The translations under genes and the position numbers were made by a program. A DNA stretch of 64,000 nucleotides from Sipunculus nudus (taxonomy: Eukaryota; Annelida; Sipuncula; Golfingiida; Sipunculidae): assembly GCA_026874595.1 (NCBI GenBank), contig CM049310.1, forward strand, positions 44,607,058 through 44,671,057, given 5' to 3'. The notes under the pieces were generated by a model. That model did no database searches. It worked only from the letters and a program-made list of their open reading frames with translations, and was not told the origin of the DNA. Position 1 is the stretch's first letter. Each line of letters starts with the position of its first letter. This document shows, in pieces, positions 45,501-57,201 of the stretch.

Positions 45501-47036
45501 AATCTTGAAGGCCGTTCTCAACTTTCTTCCGTAAGCCGAAAGGAATCCGCCTGTAAGGCTGAGCTACAGGGCTAACACTTGGGTCAACATGAATATCTAT
45601 CTGTCTGTTCTTTAGTTTCCCAATGCCATTAAACAGTTCCGGGTATTTATCTCTGACATCCTGACTAGACTTTATGCTAACACAGGAAACAAACTCTGGC
45701 AATGTTATTTGTAGAATACCCAAATCAATAGCTGTTTGTTTACACATCAGCGGTTCACCTTTACAGTCAACAACAAGAACATCAGCTCGAGTCTGCTTCT
45801 TGGGAGTTTCAAAAAGAGCATTGAACATACCTTTCACTGGCAAGGCTATTTCACTAGCGTACGGAAACAAAGTCTTTCCTGTCGCAGACACTGTTTAACA
45901 TTTAATGTGTTGTGATTTCAAACTCTCCCACAAATCACTGTCAATGATATTAGTGGTGGCTCCTGAATCAACGATCATCTTAACACGGACACCTCCTACC
46001 ACAACGTTGGCCTTATCACCGTATTTCGTGTTTACACTGAATGAATAATCAGAATTGTCACTATCATTATTGTCAACCTGATCTACACCGGAAGCAACTG
46101 CACCCTCCTGAGTAAAATTCACTTTCTGTTTACCACAGCGAGTCTTAAAACGAGTCTTACAGCGGGCTGAAAAATGTCCGACATTCCCACACTTGTTACA
46201 TGTTTTGCCTCTGGCTGGGCATTTGTCATCTCTGTACGTGTGCCCCTCATATCCACATCTAAAGCAGACAGGAAGTCCCTTGTAAGTGGTTTGTTTAGAC
46301 TCTGGTTTACCTCGAGATTTTCTGAAACATGGTTTCACTGGTTTGACATGTTTCACTCTGTTCACAGAAATATTACTTGCTGATCCCCCTGCCATAGTTT
46401 TTAACTGTTCATCAGTATTTTCAATAGATCGTGCTATGCACTGTAAGTCTACGAGTGTGAGGCTAGCACCTTTTCTTAATAGTTCCCGACGAACCCTTTG
46501 TGATTTACAGGTCTGGATTATTTGGTCTCTTATCTGATTGTCACGATCAGCAAAGACACAATAGCGGGCTTTCTCCTCTAACCTGGTGACAAATTGGTCT
46601 ACGGTCTCATCATCCGACTGTTTCATTAATCTGAACATATGCCTTTCATATGTAACATTAATCTGGGGTTTAAAATGTGCATTCAAAATCCTTACCACAC
46701 GATCGTAGTTAGTTTCATTTTCCCAATTATCGCCACCCCTGGCGTCAACTAGTTCCCAAATGTCCTGGACTTTTTCTCCGGCACTATGCAATAACAAGTT
46801 CAAGCACTGTTCATCGTCTGTTACGCCGTCACCTTTCACATAACATGTAAATCCTCTGATCCATTTCTGCCATCGTATTCCAACGTTTGTAACATCTGTT
46901 GTTGGGTCGAAATCGGCCATGCCCTTCCCGTCGAGTTTCCGGGCCATGATTGCGTGACAGTCTATCAAACGCAAATAAAGTCCTGTACAGCCATCTAGAG
47001 GTAATCTAATGTCCGCAGAAATGTCAACGAAATTCG

Positions 47037-47054
47037 AATCCCATGTCGTCGCCA
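47037..47054 (-). promoter_or_regulatory. Primer-binding site, tRNA-Ser-like
   Basis: The minus strand reads TGGCGACGACATGGGATT two bases inside the 5' LTR. The complement ends GTCGTCGCCA, close to the 3' end of metazoan tRNA-Ser, but not an exact match to any tRNA I recall. Confidence 0.55.
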
Positions 47055-47056
47055 CT

Positions 47057-47227
47057 TGTAACACGAGACATTCGCAGGATTGAACCAGATTAATGATTAA
47101 AACACACCACAGGATAACACCAGCTTTACTCGCCATTTGTAAACATCGTACCCGCATGCTCAGGCTCACCGGAAGTTCCGGTTACAAGGGAGCCGTTATT
47201 ATATTCATTCTCAGTCAGTATACTACA
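47057..47227 (-). repeat. LTR (upstream) of the 4.9-kb gypsy element
   Basis: 171 bp, TGTAACAC...TATACTACA. The apparent Gag frame runs back into this LTR, but the Gag start is more likely the Met of MADFDPTTDV further in. Confidence 0.92.
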
Positions 47228-47464
47228 AAAATATGAAGAGAAACAACGTAACCGCATGGCCCGTAATTAACATAGCATATTATCAAATTTATCCAAATCA
47301 GCCTTCCTGAAAAATAAAGCATACAGCAAAATAAATATGATGAACCACAGTGGCGCAGAATCTGTCAAGAATATATAAGCATATAGCGTTTAATTTTGAG
47401 CACCAAAGATGCACTCAATCTGGAAATAAATAAATACTTAAATGAAAGCGTAGCAAATTTAATC
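47228..47464. other. Continuation of the DIRS copy 3 leader or flank
   Basis: This sequence was next to 42341 before the gypsy insertion. No gene. Confidence 0.45.
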
Positions 47465-47960
47465 AGCACCCACCGCTGCGCATGGCCTGGTGATAAAACT
47501 GAAAGTATATAGAGTATGTAATAATAAGCACCCACCGCCACACATGGCCTAGTGACAACACTGAAGGCAGAAATATAAAATAATGAGCACCCATAGCCGC
47601 ACATGGCCTGGTTACAACATTAAAGGCACAAGTTTATAATGATGAGCACCCACAGCCGAACATGGCCTGGTTACAACATAAAAGGCATATAGAATATAAT
47701 AATGAGCACCCCAGCCTCAATTGGCCTGGTGACAATATTAAAGGCATATATTATATAATAATGGCATCCATAGCCTCAATTGGCCCGGTGACAATGTTAA
47801 AGGCATATATTATATAATAATGGGCATCCACAGCCTCAATTGGCCCGGTGACAATGTTAAAGGCATATATTATATATTAGTGAGCACCTACTGCCGAACC
47901 TAGCCTGAAAATATAAGCACATAACCATAATCGTGAGCACCGACAGCTGCGCCTGGCCTA
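47465..47960. repeat. About 60-bp minisatellite, 8-9 units
   Basis: Units carry GAGCACCCACAGCC, then CATGGCCTGGT or AATTGGCCCGGTG, GACAAC/AATATTAAAGGCATAT and TATATAATAATG. Two neighbouring units near 47760-47870 are almost identical, suggesting recent local duplication. It lies past the hydrolase end of the next DIRS-type fragment. Confidence 0.85.
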
Positions 47961-48206
47961 TTAAACAAAGACACTTAAAATTGGTGAATATAACATTGTA
48001 GGTCAAAAAAGTAATGATGAAACAATTACTGAGAAAGGGAAAATAGAATGGTACAAACGTCAGGACTTCCCAATGCTAGTTGCTTACTGATGAAAAGTAT
48101 GTAAGGCTTATAAAAGGTCAACCCATACATGGGTAGCTAAGAATTCTGATCAAAAAAGGACCGGTGATAGCAGAAAGCGCCCTATCCTGTGGGTGATAGT
48201 GAATGC
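47961..48206. other. Spacer between minisatellite and hydrolase remnant
   Basis: No gene seen. Confidence 0.5.
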
Positions 48207-49860
48207 CTATGCACCAAGCACAATAGCTCTTTTTAAACTGGCTGCATAATTAAGCATACCCCGTTCCTTTAAATTGACAATGTCCTGTAGGAATACAGGC
48301 CTAGAAGGCCGATGGAATCCCGTCTTTCCAAAATCTGATGGAGTAACCCATAGCTGGTCAAGAGCAGCATTGTAAGCAGAAACATTTTGATTGTAGGATG
48401 GAAAAGGAAGGGCATGCTGACATCGGGTAACACAGAACCACAAATGACACGGTCTGTGTTGTGTATTTCGGCAGCCGAGATAGCAAACGAGTGTACGTGA
48501 TAAGCAAGTCTCACCATACAGTCACAAAGATCGTTTGACCCAATATCTAGAAATAATATAGCTGGTTTATATTCAAAGAAGGACCCCAAGGAGAAGGGAC
48601 CTATCAAGGATTTAGCGGGAGTACACCCGCGGAACTTCATCCCACCTTCACCATGAAAGTTGACTTTGAATGGTGACGTCACACAAATATATATTTTTGC
48701 ATCTCTTAATTTTGTGTAATTCCTCAGTCTATTCCAAATCTCTTTGTTTACCTTAGTGGTTGATAAGCCTGTAAGATTGGCTGGGGTCAGGATGGAGTCC
48801 AACTTGTCCTTGACATGCTCTGAGGATCCAGATGCCATTATGTTGTTTATTAAGTCTGCAAGCTTAGGCGTGACCTCCAGGCCTTGCTAGTCCTGTTTGA
48901 TGAGGGAGGCTGCAATTTGCTCAAGAAAATCTTTACTGACCTCAGTTTCAGAGTCTTGAGTACCTGGATCCAGAAACTGGTCAAGTTCTGCCTCTTGATC
49001 GTATCCTTCTGTGTCTTCATTCTCATCAGAATAGGAATGAGGCCTGGCAATAAGATTGTTCACCATTACTGTGAGTAGTACCCCTGGCCAGGTCTTTATG
49101 TCTTGTATTATCGTCCATGTTTGTTGCAGCAGAGCTCTCATCAATAACAGCATTAACAGTTGTCTTGCTCTTAATTATTTGAATGTCAGTTTGCATGCCC
49201 CTGATTTGCTGCAGGAACGCTGTGTGTTTGGATTCTGCCACTTGTTTTAAGCTTAGGAAGGCAGCAAAGAGATTTTCCATTCTATTTTCTTGGTCCCAAT
49301 TTACTGGGCTGACAAGGTTGTTGCGCGAATCGTGCACTGCTGATCTTGCAGTTTCCTCCCCAGGCCCATTGTCAAGTTTCTGTGCTTTCCGAGCACTGCT
49401 ACCTGAGGTTGTTGATGATCGTTTTGTTTGTTTACATTCCATGGTAAACTGATGGAAAGAACCATGATCCACAGCCAGTGGTTAAAAAAGGCCCGCGAGC
49501 CTGCAATCCAAACAAAGCTAAATATTAATTAAACGCACAAGGGAATCCTTACTAACTCTAACACTATATCAGATGAATGTCTATAACCTCAGGATGATAG
49601 TTGTAACAATGGAGAGGCCAAGTCTCTAGAAGCATCTGTCAACTGGCGAAAATACACTGTGAATGAAAATTGTACTTACTGCCATGATTGGAACCGGAAG
49701 CGCATTGCCTGATGGGAACTGTGGACTGGTGCTTTCCACGTGATCTCGTGAGACAAGAGGTGAGACAAAATTTATGGCCTCTAACATAGTAAGGCTTCAA
49801 ATCTTCATCATCACAGATCTTACCTTTAAAAGGCCAGCCTTTAAGTGTTAAGTCCATGAC
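48207..49860 (-). mobile_element. Reduced DIRS/Ngaro-type copy: Gag plus SGNH-hydrolase-like domain
   Basis: Minus-strand parts: a leader (49860-49450), Gag-like coding (about 49445-48690) with LDQFLDPGTQDSETEVSKDF and VNKEIWNRLRNYTKLRDAK, typical of DIRS-type Gag, then an SGNH/GDSL-hydrolase-like domain (about 48680-48210) with AILFLDIGSNDLCD (the G-x-N-D block) and VFLQDIVNLKERGMLNYA near the C-terminal block. RT, RNase H and recombinase are not seen between them. Some Ngaro/DIRS elements are known to carry an SGNH hydrolase frame of unknown role. Broken; probably a shortened, non-autonomous form. Confidence 0.6.
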
Positions 49861-49953
49861 CTTTGCAAGTACTGGGTCTCAGAGTGAATCATAGCACTGG
49901 TAACTGGTAATTGATTCTCAAACTGTGACACAAGGTTCATCTTCTAAATTTAG

Positions 49954-51060
49954 CTAAATAGCTAATGGCACACGACTCCAGCCATCAGCATTAGAATGCT
50001 GTGAAGAAGACCTGTACATGATACTGTACTGATGTCCAGCAAGAAATAATGCCCATCTCTGAAGCCTAGCAGCTGTCAAGGTAGGGACAGCATTCTTTGG
50101 TCCAAATATTGTCGTCAGCGGGCAGTGATCCGTAACTAAGGTGAAATGGCAGGAATATAGGTACTGATAGAATTTCTGAACTCCATATATTAAGCTTAAA
50201 ACCTCCTTTTCCACCTGGGAATAATTCTGCTCTGCTTTACTCCATGTTCTCGAAGCTAGTGCTATTGGGCGTTCCTCCCGATTGGGCATGATATGCAAAA
50301 TCACTGCTCCAATGCCATAGGCAGATGCGTCTGCTGCTAGCTTCAATGGCAGATTCAAGTGGTAGTGTGTAAGCACTTTGGTAGAAGCAAGCATTTCTTT
50401 TGCCTTCTGAAATGATTTATGGCACTCTGTTGTCCATATCCAATTAGCTTTTTTGTTTAGGAACTGATTCAGTGGATACAATACACTGGAAAGCTTTGGC
50501 TAAAATCTGGAGTAATACTGGAAAAATCCAAGAACTGAACGTAGCTGCTGTACATTTTGAGGTTTTTGCACACTGATGATGGCCTTCACTTTTTCATCAG
50601 AGGTGTGCGGTTGCTCAGTCTATTACATGGCCCAAGAAGTGTACACAAGACTTAAAAAATTCGCATTTGTTTCTTTTGATTTTAGGCCATAATCTTGCAA
50701 TCTTTGTAACACACATTCCAGATTTCTTTTACAAGATCTTCATCTGAAGTCCCTGTGACAAGCAAATCATCAAGAAAACATTGAACACAAGGAAGTCCTT
50801 GTAAAATCTATCCTTTGTGGGTGTTGATGACCAGATCCTCAATTTTCGGCAGAGGATAGGTGTTCACTTTCAGGTAAGGGTTGATGGTAACTTTAAAGTC
50901 CCCCCAAATGAGTATGGTTGAGTCTCGTTTTACAAAGGGTACAATTGGTGTCGCCCATTCACTGTGATTCACAGGTGTAAGAATTCCTTTCTGTGCCCTT
51001 CATATGACCCACAGTGTCATCAAAAAGGCCCTCATAATTTGCGATCTCTGGGATCTTGAC
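49954..51060 (-). mobile_element. Broken Ty3/gypsy fragment (RT, RNase H)
   Basis: RNase H is clear at 50481-49954: KLAADASAYGIGAVIL, QVEKEVLSLIYGVQKFYQYL, LVTDHCPLTTIF and HSNADGWSR. Decayed RT lies to its right up to about 51060. Same broad group as the copy at 1-2.3 kb. No LTR found. Old. Confidence 0.8.
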
Positions 51061-51117
51061 TGCTATGTAGGTTCATTACATATGGCCAATCAATGCGTAT
51101 TTGTTCAAGCCAAGATC

Positions 51118-51219
51118 GTCCAAACAGGCAAGTGCAGTGGGTGATGTAAACTTCTGGTACCATAAATAATTGTGTGATTACCACAAATATGCTGTAAGGA
51201 TACTTTGTTTAATACTCTA
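51118..51219. repeat. Dispersed repeat shared with 35469-35562
   Basis: ACAGGCAAGTGCAGTGG to GTTTAATAC. Nature unknown. Confidence 0.6.
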
Positions 51220-51289
51220 CAGATTCCCCAATGTATTAGTCCAACCAAGAGGGGAACTGCACATCAAGTAGTCAGGGCATGAAATAAGA

Positions 51290-51790
51290 GTCCATCTCAG
51301 TCCACTTGAACAAAATGCCATGGCAGCTCTAGACGTTGCCAAAGGCTTATCCTCAGTCCAGCATCAAGTAGAGAATGTACGACAATGTGGATAATACCTC
51401 TTGTCAGCTTGCAACGGTGCTCAGGCTGATCCTCAGTCTAGCATTAAGGGGAGACGGCACAACATTTGGAAAAATGTCATATGCCAATTGCCAGCTCGCA
51501 ACGGTGCACAGGCTAATCCTAAGTCTAGCATCAAGGGGAGACTGCACAACAGTGGGGATAAAATGCCATGCTAGCTCGCAACAGTGCTCAGGCTGACCCT
51601 GAGTCTAGCATCAAGGGGAGACTGCACATTAATGTGAATAAAACGCAATGCCAGCTCTCAGCATTGCCCAGGCTGACCCTCAGTCCAGTATCAAGGGGAG
51701 ACTGCACAATAGTGTGGACAAACGTGTCCTGCCAAACGAAACAGGGAGAAGCTCAACAGTAACAACATTGTGCCAGCTCGCAAATAGGTT
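51290..51790. repeat. About 80-bp minisatellite, about 6 units
   Basis: Units contain GCCAGCTCGCAACGGTGC, CAGGCTGATCCTCAGTCTAG and CATCAAGGGGAGACTGCACA. Unit divergence is moderate. Because 80 is not a multiple of three, the frames through it are not a repeat protein. Confidence 0.85.
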
Positions 51791-52020
51791 CAGGCCAGAT
51801 AATCTCCAATTATCCAGTATTTCTTTTGAATTTCAGCTGCAGTTCGTAGCAATGCTCCATGTAGGGCATGCCTATGTTTTTCACATGCTATCAACCAACT
51901 GATATGATTTCTCTTTGGAAGGGGGTAAGAATGTCTAATATCGAATGACAAAGATGCGTTATGAATGCGTCTTCCCACTCTGTAAACTTGTTCCTCCTCA
52001 GTGTGATGACATGACGATCT
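51790..52020 (-). mobile_element. BEL/Pao integrase zinc-domain scrap
   Basis: VGRRIHNASLSFDIRHSYPL, then HISWLIACEKHRH and IQKKYWIIGDY match the region just before and inside the HHCC zinc domain of BEL/Pao integrases. Its position relative to the next fragment does not follow normal BEL order, so it is likely a separate or rearranged piece. Broken. Confidence 0.65.
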
Positions 52021-52473
52021 TCAAAACTGATTTCTTTCTGTGCTTGCTGAATCTAGATCCCTGCTTCTTTAATTCTTTTGAGAGAGGGATTCTTTGCAAT
52101 CTGTGATGTTAACTCTCTCAGTCATTGACATTTTGGTAAGTCATTCAACAACAGACATTTTCATCCTCAGACCATCTCAGCCAAACTCAAATTCCCATGG
52201 CAACCTCTGACGCATTACTGGAGCCATGCAGTGTAGGTTTTGGGAGAGGTGTTTTGTTGAAGTACCTTTCAGGTACAAGACATCAACAAATTTGGACACT
52301 GTAAACACCATGAAGATCAGTTTTAATAGAGTCAAGCTATTGTGTAGATTGCTATCTGCAGATATTGGTGTATCCCAGTCAAGGTTGAAGAGAGAATACC
52401 AAATATATCATAATAAAAAGAGGTCATTCTTAGAATGTTTCTCTTTGTGGGTACAAAATCATCTGTTTTGATT
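52021..52473. other. Unassigned sequence
   Basis: No supported gene. Confidence 0.4.
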
Positions 52474-53004
52474 TCATGTCAATTTTTTACGTACTTCATT
52501 CACATCTGCCATCAAGTTAATGTCATCTACACACATGTTCCAACGATCAGAATTCCTCTTGCAGCATGGAACAATTAGAGGAAATATGTCTCTTGTCCAT
52601 CTCTGCCAAAATGCATCCACAATCCATTGGACAAACCCAAAATGATGCCATGGATTCTTGGTCTCTCTTAACGGTCCTTGCATGATCTCGTCTGGGCAAA
52701 GGTAACTTCCATCACTAGGGTCATTTGGAACTCTGCCGATTCGACAATGATTGACCAAGTTTGCCACTTCTTGTAGACATGAGTACAACTCAAATGGTAA
52801 CGTTTGCTGTCCATCAGCTTTCTTCAGTGCATACTTGCAACTTACTACAAGTGACTCTGCACAACTATTCTGATGAGGTGCTGCAGGAATAATAAACTTC
52901 CACTGTGTTAACCTTCCTGGTCTGCTACACATGACATGGTCACTAATGACAGTTTCATATGTAACTGCTATCAGGCAGCACACTAACACAAATATCCGAG
53001 GCAT
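52474..53004 (-). mobile_element. BEL/Pao integrase C-terminal fragment
   Basis: WKFIIPAAPHQNSCAESLV (core end with the catalytic glutamate), LQEVANLVNHCRIGRVPNDP, YLCPDEIMQG and VDAFWQRWTRDIFPLIVP are hallmark BEL/Pao integrase blocks. Fossil. Confidence 0.85.
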
Positions 53005-53106
53005 GAGGAATTACGAACAGGTTTAATCTTGAACATGGCAGACTACAACATCCCGTCACTCGTATATTATATAAAGGGACCAGTCAGTAAAAATAATACC
53101 CGAAAA

Positions 53107-53250
53107 TCAAGCATCACAGGGATCAGCACTTAATACTCTCAACACACTGGACACTCTTTTCTGGTACCAATACTGCCCAAAACATGTGTGAAAGGTTGTA
53201 AGGAAACTAGAATCCTCGTCAAGTGTCTCAAGGCAATATCCACTCGACAA
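53107..53250 (-). mobile_element. Ty3/gypsy RT scrap
   Basis: LETLDEDSSFLTTFHTCFGQ matches the gypsy RT stretch after motif A. It lies between BEL parts, so the area is a patchwork of pieces. Fossil. Confidence 0.5.
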
Positions 53251-53523
53251 ACCAGCTTTGGTGATCACTCTCAAAGTTTTCAGTTCATGAAGCACATCCT
53301 CTAGAACAGGAAGGTTGTAATGCTCCCTCTTTATATGTAGCTTCTGCAGACCAGGTAAAGCCTCTAGTTTACGACATATTCGCTGTCAAATTCCCCAACA
53401 GACAACGCAGCAATCTAATAATCCAAAATAGTGCCAGTGGAAGTCATTGTTTTAATCTTAAGTGCAACATCTTTGGCTTTTTCTCTCCACGTCTCTATGA
53501 TATCATCCAACACAAAGCTGGTA

Positions 53524-55450
53524 TCACTCTGTATCAAGTAGGGCGTAAGTCTGGGCCTCATTGTCTGGTTGGTCAGTACTGGAAAGCCATACTGGAACTA
53601 TGCTTGGTGTGATCTTTAGCTGTTTTACATTGTGAGAGGTTGCTTGGGCCTGGGGGTTTGTATTTTCAGACTTTACCTCCTTGGTTTCTCCTGTCTTGTC
53701 CTCATGGAGACACGTAGGGTTGTCGCCTTTTGCATATTTTGCAAGTATAACTTTGACAACATTCACAGGAGAAGTGTCCCCTTTTTAGACAAGCAAAACA
53801 CAGACATGTAGTGTGTATAAAGTCTCTTTTGTCCAACACATCCTTCTTTCTGAACACAGGAAAAGTTGGTATGGAGTGGTTTAGATCTTCACAGAAAATA
53901 CATGGAAGCCTAGCTGTAGTGCCTTTCCCGGGGAACCCATAAGATTACAGTCAGTTAACCAATAACACATTTATTTCACACAAAATACAGTGCTTGCTCC
54001 CGTTGAGCTTGTGTGTGAGTATGTATCCTAGTCAATTCACGTGTTGACATGTGTTGAAACTTTTTGAGGTGTGCGGAGATGATGAGAGACTGTAACAAAA
54101 GGAAAAGAAGAATCCTCACTACTGAGAAGAAATATACCGATAAATACGTGTGAAATAGCAAAGATCTCACGAAGGGTACGTATAACCAATATACTGTCTA
54201 TGCTGACTGCTCATTTTGTCACAACTATTAAACTAAAATGAAATAATCATATATATGGACGTCAGAAACCTCTATACATAAACATATAAACCACAGAAGC
54301 AAAAATATACTGGCGTCCGTGACGCGTCTTATACACGGAGACTTACCGTAAATTACATTAAATATTTGACTGGAATTTGAGTTACAAAACTGTATTGCTT
54401 GAATCAATATAAAGAGTAGCATAATGCTCAACATTGACGCCACATGAATAACTATTTAAGGAAATAACTTACAAGGCTGATACCCTACTGAAAAGTAAAG
54501 AATGTATCGCTTCTCAAAGGAGTGGCGCAGTTTACATAGACATACCAATAAACAGGACAAAATGCGTGCCCATCAGGAATCATGTGAAGATTTATAGAAA
54601 ATATGGTTGGGAACATAATACTTTAAACCCTTACGTATTGGATGAAATAAAATACTTGCGCTGTGATGGAGTCAAGGGTACATTTTTTAACTGGGCGATG
54701 GAAAAAACAACGCTACTGTACAGATGATAAATCAATGCTACCATACAGATGATAAAAACAGACGTCTTAACTGCACACTAGCTTTCTCCATCTGTGGAAG
54801 AGAGTTTGGTTTAAGCTTGGACAATGACTGTGTACTATCCTTCACAGCCAGTTTCGTACCCTCTACATCTGTATCTGCTACCACAGACTGTTTTTTCTGT
54901 GCCAATTTCTCCTTAGTATCCAATTTGAGCAGGAATGGTGAGGGTATTGAGTTGCATGCAAAATGTACCTCAATTTCTAAAAATTTCACAAATGCCTGAA
55001 AATCTGGATAAATTTTGGACTTGCTCATCCTCTCAACTACCACTCAAGTCCATCTCTGAACTAACCATTCTGGTAATTTTCATGAATCTTCCTATTTTCT
55101 TCATAATCGTTCAAGATTTCGAAACCCTGGCCATGTGGAATCGCACTAGCTGTTGCATTAAAAAAATCACACAAGTCTCTTAGTGCATACACATCATAAG
55201 CAGCTATTCTTGGCCATTTTGTTATCTTTTTAGAGATGGCCTGTATTAACACAAACGGATTGCCATATCTTTCTTTTAATACTCGCTATGCTTTTTGATA
55301 TGCTTCTTCTAATTCACAATAAAAATACCCTTCTACATGACCAGCTAGATACTCTTTCAGGTAAAACGTCCTTCGCCATTGCTCTCCACGAGGGTGTAAT
55401 GTTCTTTGTTTTACTGTATTTCTTCATACGACACAAGAGAACAATGCTGC
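53524..55450 (-). mobile_element. BEL/Pao Gag and protease remnants
   Basis: Gag pieces at 55252-54735: DLCDFFNATASAIPHGQGFE and LNDYEENRKIHENY (the DUF1759-type region), YPDFQAFVKFLEIEVHFACN. A Cys-rich stretch and the protease start with PVWLSSTDQPDNEAQTYALL lie at 53900-53524. About 0.8 kb in between (53945-54735) is unrelated, AT-rich and unassigned. BEL RT and RNase H were not seen. Old and broken. Confidence 0.75.
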
Positions 55451-55652
55451 AGTAGTTCACGTGTTTTAATCTTACTTCCAGAAATTAAATTACCCGGATG
55501 TCTCTACATCACAAGTCATGAACATAAGCGCCAACTATTTAACTGGTAGTTCTGATCTAGTTAGCTATATGCTTAACAGGGGAGCCACATATCTGTATCA
55601 TTACAATTCCCCTTTTGAAAAGAAGTAATGCATATTTCTGCTTACAAACTCA
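55451..55652. other. Unassigned sequence
   Basis: No gene seen; may include a BEL leader or LTR. Confidence 0.35.
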
Positions 55653-57004
55653 TTTTTAGCTCAGCTGACTATAAGTCATCTGAGCTATAGTCGTGGTCCT
55701 TTGTCCGTCGTCCGTCCGGCCGTTAACAGGGCACGTTTTGAAACCGTTGGACCTACGAATCTGAAATTCTGCATACATTTAGATGTCCCCAAAATCTCCT
55801 ACCATACTGAAAATTGGGTCACTAAGACTTTGTTCTTGAGATATTAAGGAAAAACCTCCATTTTCCATTAAAAAAACAATTGTAACACTTCAAGACTGCC
55901 TAATATCAAAACCACTGATCTGAATTTGATCATAGTTAACATTTCATATTTTTCCATACATATCCTATGTACATACCAAAAAATAGGTCAGTATTGCATA
56001 ATTTGTGTATGGGCCCAAACATAATGCCCCTTGTAAAAAATCAGGAAATATATTTACTCACTTAACATAAGAACTGCTGATGCTAGAGACCTTTTTTTAG
56101 GGATATAACTTCATTTAATCAAGATTCAATTGTATACAGAAAATTAGATCTGAATTTTGCAATATTTTCAAGTTATTAGCATAAATATAAAATCAGTACC
56201 TTACATTTTCCCTATTTTGTCCATGGCACATTTTGTTCTTACACATTTTTTCCTGTAAGAACTGTGTATTTAATTTTCACAGCATGTACACATAAGGATT
56301 TATTCTGTTAAAATTTGAAAATAAAAGCTGCAAAATTAGGCTATTAATTGTTTTTATTTTGGAGGCTCTTGCTGTATTCCCTTACATTGTCAAGCAGTCC
56401 ACTTTGGTCACTGTAGGTCATTCAGTGCAACTCTCTATGCTCCCGGGGCTGTTATGTAATTCCATCACTCAGACAAGTCCTCTCTCTTGTTGAGCTTGAT
56501 CAGGCTGTCTGCAGTTAATACCACAAGGAGCCTTTTTCTCCCCACTCCCCCCCCCCCCCCCCATTCTGTTGACAGACCTGTACTTTAAATAAGGAATCTT
56601 ATAATTTCACTTTTTATTCAGCAATGAGCAGTAACAACAGAGACCCCTTCCCTCACCCATCCCTTCAAAACACAGGACTACTTAACACAGGAAAACTTAA
56701 TTACCTTCACCCATTATTTGTTTATTAAATGCAACTGTTATATAACACTTGCTGTAGGCCCATTTTTTCCCCTTGATGCATCATTAAATGGTTTTGGCCA
56801 CAGGTTTCATTTATTACACAGTGCATATGCTTTAGTTTATGTCCATTATTCTATAATTTACAGAGTTTCATTTTAGCAGGGCAATTTTCTTTTAGCTTTT
56901 CAAATGCTAATATACATGAAACCCAAAGAAATAAAAATATTTTGCAGTTGCTAATATTTTTTTCCAAAATTCAGCTGAGCGATGTGACCCATGGGTCCCT
57001 TGTT
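55653..57004 (+). mobile_element. Full-length Helentron-like repeat, type A
   Basis: The best complete copy in the window, about 1,350 bp. Left end TTTTTAGCTCAGCTGAC with a 13-bp-arm hairpin, GTCCGTC simple repeat, AT-rich body, poly-C at about 56545, right end TCAGCTGAG ... GACCCATGGGTC CCTTGTT. No reading frame of note. Useful as the reference for the family. Confidence 0.7.
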
Positions 57005-57201
57005 AAAATTTACATTAATATGCCGGTTTTGTAGTTTTTCGTTATTGTTACTTTTATATTTAGATGACCATATACAATCAACCGTAATATTATAATTGTG
57101 AGACATTCAACTGTGATACATTCAACTGGGATATACTGAACTGTGATACATTCACAAAGTCTTTAGTATTTCTATTCTAGTCATGTTATCACTGTTCAAA
57201 A
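57005..57201. other. Spacer with repeated GATACATTCAACTG words
   Basis: A short tandem of about 20 bp (GAGACATTCAACTGT, GATACATTCAACTGG, GATATACTGAACTGT, GATACATTCAC) at 57095-57150. It occupies the place where the start of the left LTR of the next element is expected. Confidence 0.6.

Larger units (their letters stand above)
42342..47227 (-). mobile_element. Ty3/gypsy retrotransposon with 171-bp LTRs, nested beside DIRS copy 3
   Basis: A 4,886-bp element read leftward. It has LTRs at both ends, a 5-bp target duplication AAAAT (42337-42341 and 47228-47232), a primer-binding site and a polypurine tract. Domains in order: Gag with two CCHC zinc knuckles (CFRCGYEGHTYRDDKC and CNKCGNVGHFSARC, near 46230), protease VDSGATTNII (near 45960), RT with LDLKCGYHQI (near 45290), RNase H VADASPVGLGAVL (near 44660), integrase zinc domain with GHMG (near 44010) and core with SADFLG, TDNGPQFSS and NGEVERQNR. 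LTRs differ at 4 of 171 positions, so it is fairly young. Coding is nearly complete but lies in more than one frame, with about one or two breaks; gypsy families may also use programmed frameshifting between gag and pol. Confidence 0.92.

Noticed and set aside
48269-48680. SGNH hydrolase as a host enzyme gene
   Set aside because: It is preceded directly by DIRS-type Gag sequence and lacks introns or a signal peptide; a retroelement origin explains it better.
51375-51902. Repeat protein encoded by the 80-bp minisatellite
   Set aside because: The unit length is not a multiple of three, so no frame is kept across units.
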